A stretch of 26,928 nt of DNA, taken from Parasitella parasitica. Lineage: Eukaryota > Mucoromycota > Mucoromycetes > Mucorales > Mucoraceae. Each line of letters starts with the position of its first letter. Positions within the stretch are counted from its first letter, which is position 1. The notes beneath the pieces are model-generated. The model was not told where the DNA came from. It ran no database searches and was given only the letters and a program-made list of their open reading frames with translations. The stretch lies in the NCBI GenBank assembly GCA_025201805.1, contig MU619373.1, positions 43,109 to 70,036 of the forward strand, written 5' to 3'. Made by a program: the position numbers and the translations under genes. Shown in pieces: positions 21,204 through 26,928 of this stretch.

Positions 21204-22831
21204 ATGGCATGGAAACAAAGCTTTTTAGCAGCGATATGCTGTACTTTGATACATCTTTTATCGGCTCAAGATAATTACGTTGATAATGTTAGCATTGGTA
21301 AGAAAAACACTGATTTCTCGGCGATCAATGTTGGATGTTGACGTCTTCCACGCAGATGCATCCAATGGCTATGGGTTCACTGTCCAATACTTTAGCAACT
21401 ATAAAGTGGTCGAGAATCTGATTACAAATGAAAAGTATGCTCTAGTGTGCTGTAATCAATCGTTAGCCAATTACTCTTCTGCTGGTTATCATGCTGTTGT
21501 AAATACTCCCCTCAGCAATGTGGGTGTAGATACTGAATTAGATAGCCTTCCCTTCTTTGAGCTTTTGAATCTTGCTGATGTTGTGAAATCAGCAAGCCCA
21601 AGCGCCAATGTCACCTCGCCCTGTTTTTCCGGTGTCTCTGATGGCCCAAATACAACGACTACTACTGTCATCGATGCTATCTTCACAGCTCAGGCCAATA
21701 ATGCTGGTGTAGATACGAAACCGCAATATATTAGTGTTTCTGCAGACAGTGAAACACTCTCGCCAATTCAGGTATGTAGCTCATGACCCTTATCATCAGA
21801 CTTTTGCCTAATATATAAACTGTGCTAGCAATCAGCTTGGATTATTTTCATTGCACATTTCTTTGAGGCCGAGCAAAGGGGATTAGACATTTATAACAAG
21901 ATTGCAACCAGCTATAAATGCCACAAGTCTAACTTGGCTCAGTCTGGAAGCAAGAATATTGCTTGGACGACTTACGATGCTGTGAATAAGGCTTGGACGC
22001 TTCGCTACGATAACTATACAAATGGACTGGTTCGAGATGCTGGTAATGATGTATATTAAATGGAGAACAGCACGACATGTTATTAACACTATCACACACA
22101 GGCATGGAATTGGTTGGAACAAATAATCAGACAACCACCTATTCGAACTTGACCTTGTTTCACAGTGCTCTTGAAAATGCAGAGTTCATTATCGATGATT
22201 CTGCTGCAGCAAATTTCAAACCAGATTTCGCTTACGGAGACTGGCTCTCTGCAGGCGGCTTTAATCCCAACACGAATTCCTATGCATTTTTGACAACTCA
22301 AAACGTATATCGCACCGACAAATTGATTAGTAAAGCCGGGTTTTCTGGTGAGCCCGAGTGTGTAATATTACTACAAACTCTAAACCTAATTAATTATTTA
22401 TCCGTCTAGACTGGCCAATTCGTCATGCAGCAAGGGCTGACCTTGCCATTGCGGATGTCATTCATATGGTGTATAATACGTATGAGCCGGATTACGAGAT
22501 GACATGGCTTCGTGCCTTTGCCCAAATGGGCAAAACTGAATTCGTTTCAAACAGTACGTATCCTAGTTGTACAAATCCTGCAGAAAGACTTGCTCTTGAC
22601 ATTTGTTCGCTCGAATCCTTCAAGCCGAACACTACTGTGGACACGACGCCTCATAGATCGTCTAATCCCAATGTTCAATCAGGGCTTTCAACTGGAGGCA
22701 AAGTAGGCGTGGCAGTCGGTGTGGTTGTTGGCGTGGTTGCTATTGCTGTCGTCAGTGTATTTGCTTATAGAAAACACAAGTATTCAGCTAAACCACAAGA
22801 AGGTACCTTCTACAGAATGAACGATGTTTAG
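21204..22831 (+). CDS. Membrane-anchored extracellular protein, Fe/B12 periplasmic-binding-like
   Basis: Five exons: 21204-21297, 21356-21771, 21829-22042, 22102-22347, 22410-22831 (463 aa). Introns 57-62 nt with GTAAGA, GTATGT, GTAATG, GTGAGC donors. Residues 1-22 (MAWKQSFLAAICCTLIHLLS...) are a signal peptide. The ectodomain (~23-415) has many N-glycosylation sequons (NVS, NYS, NVT, NTT, NYT, NLT, NST). A C-terminal span at ~421-442 (VGVAVGVVVGVVAIAVVSVF) precedes a basic stop-transfer and a short tail, so it is type I. The segment NYKVVENLITNEKYALVCCN followed by SLPFFELLNLADVV resembles fungal proteins annotated with the Fe/B12 periplasmic-binding (PF01497-like) fold, recalled from family knowledge and unverified. 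A metal or chelate-binding role is inference; no conserved ligand site was identified. It is not accompanied by transporter genes here. Confidence 0.75.
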
Positions 22832-22862
22832 TTGTAGCACTAGTGCGTTTGACATTATAATT

Positions 22863-22870
22863 TGTACATA
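22863..22870 (+). promoter_or_regulatory. Pumilio/PUF-type 3' UTR element
   Basis: TGTACATA matches the PUF consensus TGTANATA and lies 32 bases after the stop of the binding-protein-like gene. A single 8-mer is weak evidence. Confidence 0.25.
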
Positions 22871-22991
22871 TCCTCCCTAACCCCCCTCCCTTTATTTCTT
22901 TTTTTTTTTTCAGTGTTATTAAAACCGACTGCTTAAGAGCGTCTTTGTATGGATCAGTTAATACGTGAAAGGCTGCTTGATGCGCATGAAC

Positions 22992-22997
22992 AATAAA
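22992..22997 (+). terminator. Candidate poly(A) signal AATAAA
   Basis: AATAAA lies 160 bases after the stop at 22831 in AT-rich sequence, the first canonical signal after the binding-protein-like gene. Confidence 0.4.
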
Positions 22998-23166
22998 TTA
23001 ATAGATTAAAATCAGATTTGCTCTTGGTCAGTGGCCTAGAATCAAAGTCCAGAGAATTGATCCAGAGGTATACCGCTCTCCACCAATGCTCCTAGTTTAT
23101 TGACGGTGGAGCCCGGCCATTGATTTTGTCCTGGGGGCAAAAGGTTTGTGTAGCATTATTTAGCCG

Positions 23167-23179
23167 TATCCGACGGATA
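23167..23179. promoter_or_regulatory. CCG-A-CGG dyad upstream of the four-span gene
   Basis: TATCCGACGGATA is a perfect inverted repeat around one base. Everted CCG/CGG half-sites are the type bound by fungal Zn2Cys6 regulators. It lies 143 bases before the ATG at 23323. Role is inferred from the motif only. Confidence 0.3.
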
Positions 23180-23322
23180 TTAAAAATGCAATCAACATGA
23201 TCATTGTCCAAAGGGAGAGAGGGCCGATTATAAGTAAAAACAATTGCAAGACATACGACTTGAAACCTTCTTTCTTTCACTCTTTTTTTTTTCACTTTTT
23301 ATTTTTAAATCACAAAAGGAAA

Positions 23323-24097
23323 ATGCTCAATAATTGTTGTTTCTGTATCAACCTCAGGTAAATGTCATGAGAAATCTTTAAAAAATATATATATATATAT
23401 ATACAAGATGCTTATCTATAGGAAATGAATAGAACTGCTACGCTTGTCTTGGCAGTATTGGGTGCCATTACCCACCTTTACGGTGCCATGACGTTAACAG
23501 CCTTATCTGATGAATTCCAAGACGCTGATACAGGTGCTGTTCTTGGCCTTACTGCCTACTCGTATCTTTCGGGATTCGCTTGTTTAGCTGGCGCAGTTGG
23601 CGTAGTAAAGGTATTGTTTGTACTTTACCGCTTTGCTTCTTGTCCGCAGCTTACTAACTAGAGCCTATTAGAACAATGTTAAACACCTTCGTTTCTTCAA
23701 CGCTTACTACTGGGCAGATTTAGCTTTACACACCATGTTCTCAGTAGCTAGCGCACTAATGCTTTTCAGTCTGCATACTGATATCTGTAAAGAAATTGTC
23801 AGCGAAGTTAAAGACGATGAGCTTGATATGAACACCTGTGAGCTTGTTTATATTCGTGGTGCATGGCTGGTAACTATTGCCATGGCAATCAATATGCTGT
23901 TGAAACTTCACTTTGCGTTTGCCATCCATTCGTACACCAAGCGAGTCAAGCAAAACATTGACGAGGAGGAGTCAATGAACAGTGTGATTGTTGCACCTTA
24001 TCCTGTAGCTTATATTTCTGAAAAGGAGCAGCCTATCTACGTTGCTGGACAAGAGTATATTCCTGATGAAAAGAAGCAGCAAGCTGTAGAACATTAA
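23323..24097 (+). CDS. Four-span membrane protein with N-terminal Cys cluster
   Basis: Three exons: 23323-23357, 23433-23610, 23672-24097 (212 aa). Exon 1 encodes MLNNCCFCINL plus two bases of Arg12, and the join gives CCFCINLRTATLVLAVLGAI, a pattern I recall from Mucoromycota tetra-span proteins. Four spans: ~13-35, ~46-70, ~80-105 and ~130-155 (RGAWLVTIAMAINMLLKLHF), with a charged loop between spans 3 and 4 (DDELDMNTCE) and a ~55-residue cytosolic tail containing acidic and Tyr/Pro motifs. The CCxC cluster next to span 1 is a likely palmitoylation site (inference). Function unknown. The intron 1 acceptor is the last of several AGs; using the AG 11 bases upstream gives an immediate stop. 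If exon 1 were not used, ATG 23425 would start a protein lacking the Cys cluster. Confidence 0.75.
23385..23403. repeat. AT dinucleotide repeat in intron 1
   Basis: An (AT)n run of about 19 bases lies in intron 1 of the four-span gene. Confidence 0.85.
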
Positions 24098-24250
24098 TTC
24101 AGCTATCCAAACCAACTCAAATTAATCTCATTTCTCTTTGTATGCTTACTCTTTCTACTCGTCCCTCCCCCCCTTCTTTTTTTTTAAAGTTACCACAAAC
24201 ACAGCCCCGTTTTCTTTCATCATTTATATGCATTATTGTATATTGTAAAG

Positions 24251-24256
24251 AATAAA
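24251..24256 (+). terminator. Poly(A) signal AATAAA of the four-span gene
   Basis: AATAAA follows TGTATATTGTAAAG, 154 bases after the stop codon. Confidence 0.5.
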
Positions 24257-26338
24257 AATTGATATATTCAAGAAAATACGATATTGACGTTTTATCTTTT
24301 GTTTATCTTGGATTATGTATTTTGTTGATTTGTACGTCATTGTGCTGCTATTTTTAACAGCTATGATAGAATAGAGTGCTTAATCAACTTTGTAAACCAC
24401 TATAAACAACAGAGGGCCCTAGCTCATTATTTAATATGCGTAGTCAAATTGCTATCTGTAATTGGCAATAAATTTACATTAAAATTCTCCCAATGCATCT
24501 CGTATAAAATACAAAATGTGTAAAAAGTCGATTCGATGCGTACATGAGCATCAATCAAAGAAATGATTCATTCGTTTCTAAATGGTGTAATAGCTTGCAG
24601 GTTTTTTTCATGGCTTGTAAGCCTCTAATATCCATTGAGAATGCAGTAACTGTTGATACCTGACTAATTACTATTACAAATACCTGAAAGTTGTAAATAA
24701 AATATCTCCTATATTCTCTTTAATATGTGCAAATACAGTTCTGTTATGTGTCAAGGCAATAAAACGCAGCAATAACTTTTTATAGTTTAAAAAAGAGTCT
24801 TCGCTTTTTATAATCAAAGCATATGTACAGAAATAGCTAATTATATGTTTGTTAAATTACAATGAAGTCTCTCGAATAATTTTTTTTTTTTTCATTTTTT
24901 CCGCTTTATATTCATGTTGATGTCGAAAAAAAAAAATTCAGGCATATTGAGCAGACCTAAAATTACAAAAAAAATAAGCTTGATTAACAATATAGATGAA
25001 TAAATATGCTTTTCCCGTTCGATGCCAATACTGCCTCGTATCACTGGAAAGTGTCTCGAAGGCCATCCAAGGCGCATCTTTCAGAGAAAATTGTCAACGG
25101 CTACTTGGGTAAAGTAGTTGCAAGCTGCAGCTCGTAAAATACGACCGTTTTCCTCTTTAAAGACGAGTTTTTTCTAGAATCATAGCTTTGACTAAGCCTG
25201 CAGGCCACTCTCTTTAGAAAGCTACAGTGTATCGCTTGGGGAGTTACCTGGCGTGAGAATGAAAGCATTGGCTTGAGCTTTAGCAAGCAAAGTTACAGCG
25301 CGGAAAATACTGACCTTATGAGGCAAAAACCAATAACCTCGACTAATGATCAAACTAGCATCATAATAAAGCCCCTACAACTTCAACCCGGGATATGCTA
25401 CGCTGCAATTGCGGTTGCAATGTTGTATGAGTTGGAGCATTGTCCGCCCCGATCTTTAGCTCATATTGAGATTTGCTTTCTTGAATCAAGCTGTTATTGT
25501 CTTCGAAATAATAAATTCGCTGAACGAAATGGCTGAAACCATGATCAGCAATTAATATGATTTATGCAGGAATGTACGACCCACGTGTGATGGAATCCTT
25601 TCCATATATTATATACTTCCATTGGGATAAACAAACATAATTTTCACACAATAAATCTCCTGCTAAACTGTTCAGCAACCATCGAAATGGCAAATCAAGC
25701 ATTATTCATTTACAGTCTTTTTAGCGTTTCTGAAAAAAAAAAAGATAGAGATCATGGTGATGGTGATAATGATTGTTAGGCTTTCTGATAACAAAAACCT
25801 TTTATTTTCTGATAAAAGCTAAGAAATTTTTTGAGAGAAGAGATATGTCTCCCTAAAAAAGATGTTAAGTGGCGATTTCTATATGTAAAGAAAAAGAATG
25901 ATTGCTTTGGTTCATTCATGGTGAAAATACATAGAGAATGTGTTGTAAAATAAGCTATCTACTGTACATCATATACGGATAGAATTACACGAATGGGTGT
26001 GTAATCCTGATGGCAGAAGCTGCCAGATCAACTGAAGGTATAAGAAAATGCCAGACAAGTACCAAGCAGGGTTCTCTATATCCAGTTGCATGGTAGAACT
26101 CTACGCAAAAGCCAACTACGTAGATCTTGAGCGGCTTTTTTTTTTTTTTTTAAGTGTGCTAATGTCAGAAAAAAAGACAAAAACTGTAAGAAAACAATTT
26201 TTAGCAATCTCAAACACAAAAACAAGTAATTCAAAATAATTTATTAGCTTATAAGACATCGTTTGATTCCGCATTTGCATAGTTTAGAGCAGGTTTTTGT
26301 ACTTTTTAAGTTGACATCAGATGAAGGCAGCGACTTTC

Positions 26339-26364
26339 AAAAAAAAAAAAAAAAAAAAAAAAAA
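26339..26364. repeat. A26 homopolymer
   Basis: An uninterrupted run of 26 A lies in gene-free DNA. No flanking target-site duplication or retroelement body was seen upstream. Confidence 0.9.
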
Positions 26365-26529
26365 GTATTTTTCCAAAATCGGAGCGTGAGATCGTCAAGC
26401 CAGGTACACACATGAAAGTACTACCATTCGAAAGCCAAGAAGCACACCATTTAATAAACTAGGTTTCGATTGTTTCTCTCTTGCATTAGGTAAGATATTG
26501 CTTCTCAAAGCTAATGCTTTCTTCAAATA

Positions 26530-26547
26530 ACACACACACACACACAC
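26530..26547. repeat. CA dinucleotide microsatellite
   Basis: About nine CA units lie in gene-free DNA. Confidence 0.9.
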
Positions 26548-26928
26548 CATGTTTTCTTTGATATCGGAGATTAAACGCGTCCAAAATTAGGAAGAAAAAA
26601 TTCTTTCAGAAACTACATTTGGACAATTCGAAAAACAAAATTACTCCTTTGAGGCAAGATATCATCCTCTTGACACTATGCATACCACGGCTGTCAGTCT
26701 ATGATAATAGCTGTCTTTTTGGGCGCTCTACACGATGGTATCATTTTCATAATACCCGTATCTTTACGGAAGGAATTATGTTGAGAAAGCCTCAAAAACA
26801 GATCAAGAGGGAAAAGTCAATATTTTGCTTAACCAGAGCGCATTTCCAGTCTTTCAGATCAAGGAATGACCTTTTACGATCATTTTCCTCCAATATATGC
26901 TATAGTAAAAAGTTGCATTTTTGGGGTC

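Larger units (their letters stand above)
22832..23322. other. 3' UTR and promoter interval, no gene
   Basis: It contains the 3' flank of the binding-protein-like gene, then a relatively GC-rich block (about 23080-23140) with CCAAT at 23083-23087, a dyad at 23167-23179, and a C/T-rich leader (23266-23310) directly before the next ATG. No coding frame is convincing. Confidence 0.6.
24098..26928. other. AT-rich gene-free region to the window end
   Basis: After the 3' UTR of the four-span gene, no gene could be supported on either strand. The longest open frames are about 60-87 codons; 25273-25536 (+) is the most protein-like but has no recognisable domain or splice partner. Homopolymers (T at 26137-26151, A26 at 26339-26364) and a CA microsatellite (26530-26547) are present. 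The start or end of a further gene beyond the window cannot be excluded. Confidence 0.55.

Noticed and set aside
22837-22846. Palindrome GCACTAGTGC just after the binding-protein-like stop
   Set aside because: A 10-base palindrome is too short to assign a role and could be chance.
17591-26573. Shared 13-mer GATATCGGAGATT near 17591 and 26561
   Set aside because: A 13-base match is expected by chance in 27 kb, and the flanks do not match.
1-26928. tRNA genes, rRNA genes, CRISPR arrays or intact transposons
   Set aside because: Scanned by eye for GGTTCGAATCC-type boxes, regularly spaced repeats and transposase motifs; none was found. Small or degenerate elements could be missed without software.

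Overview
The window looks like nuclear DNA of a filamentous fungus, most likely Mucoromycota (Mucorales-like). Genes are intron-rich. Introns are very short (about 48-83 nt) with GTANNN donors and CTAAY-like branch points. Intergenic DNA is AT-rich with long A/T homopolymers, coding regions carry Gln/Asn/Ser/Thr triplet repeats, and AATAAA poly(A) signals are frequent. No prokaryotic operon structure, rRNA, tRNA, CRISPR array or intact transposon was seen. Species cannot be fixed from the sequence alone.

Layout. 1-1584 (+): 3' part of a poly-Gln/Ser-rich protein, cut by the window edge inside a CAA/CAG repeat. 3759-5794 (+): coiled-coil plus ankyrin-repeat protein, 4 exons. 6813-9631 (+): AMPK-related Ser/Thr kinase of the MARK/Kin1 type, 5 exons, with a C-terminal KA1 domain that appears split by an Asn-rich insert. 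9675-10405 (-): small two-span membrane protein resembling the OCIA family, 4 exons, tail-to-tail with the kinase and sharing a palindromic poly(A) signal. 11094-12130 (+): signal-peptide multi-span DUF4203/TMEM198-like protein, 2 exons. 12319-16405 (-): Rom2-type Rho1 exchange factor (DEP-DH-PH-CNH), 8 exons. 19203-21058 (+): KCTD-type BTB protein, 9 exons including a GC-AG intron and a 22-nt microexon. 21204-22831 (+): secreted, membrane-anchored protein resembling the Fe/B12 periplasmic-binding fold, 5 exons. 23323-24097 (+): four-span membrane protein with an N-terminal Cys cluster, 3 exons. Gene-poor AT-rich stretches lie at 1585-3758, 5795-6812, 10406-11093, 16406-19202, 22832-23322 and 24098-26928.

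Function. The genes do not form a pathway cluster. Two (Rom2-like GEF and MARK/Kin1-like kinase) belong to families that act in polarity and cell-wall signalling, and four are membrane or secreted proteins. All exon-intron models were built by hand from reading-frame continuity and splice consensus; in every multi-exon model the exon lengths sum to a whole number of codons. I did not find an obvious new multi-gene system. The most interesting points are the bidirectional poly(A) palindrome, the GC-AG intron, the split KA1 domain and the bacterial-type binding-protein fold on a fungal surface protein.
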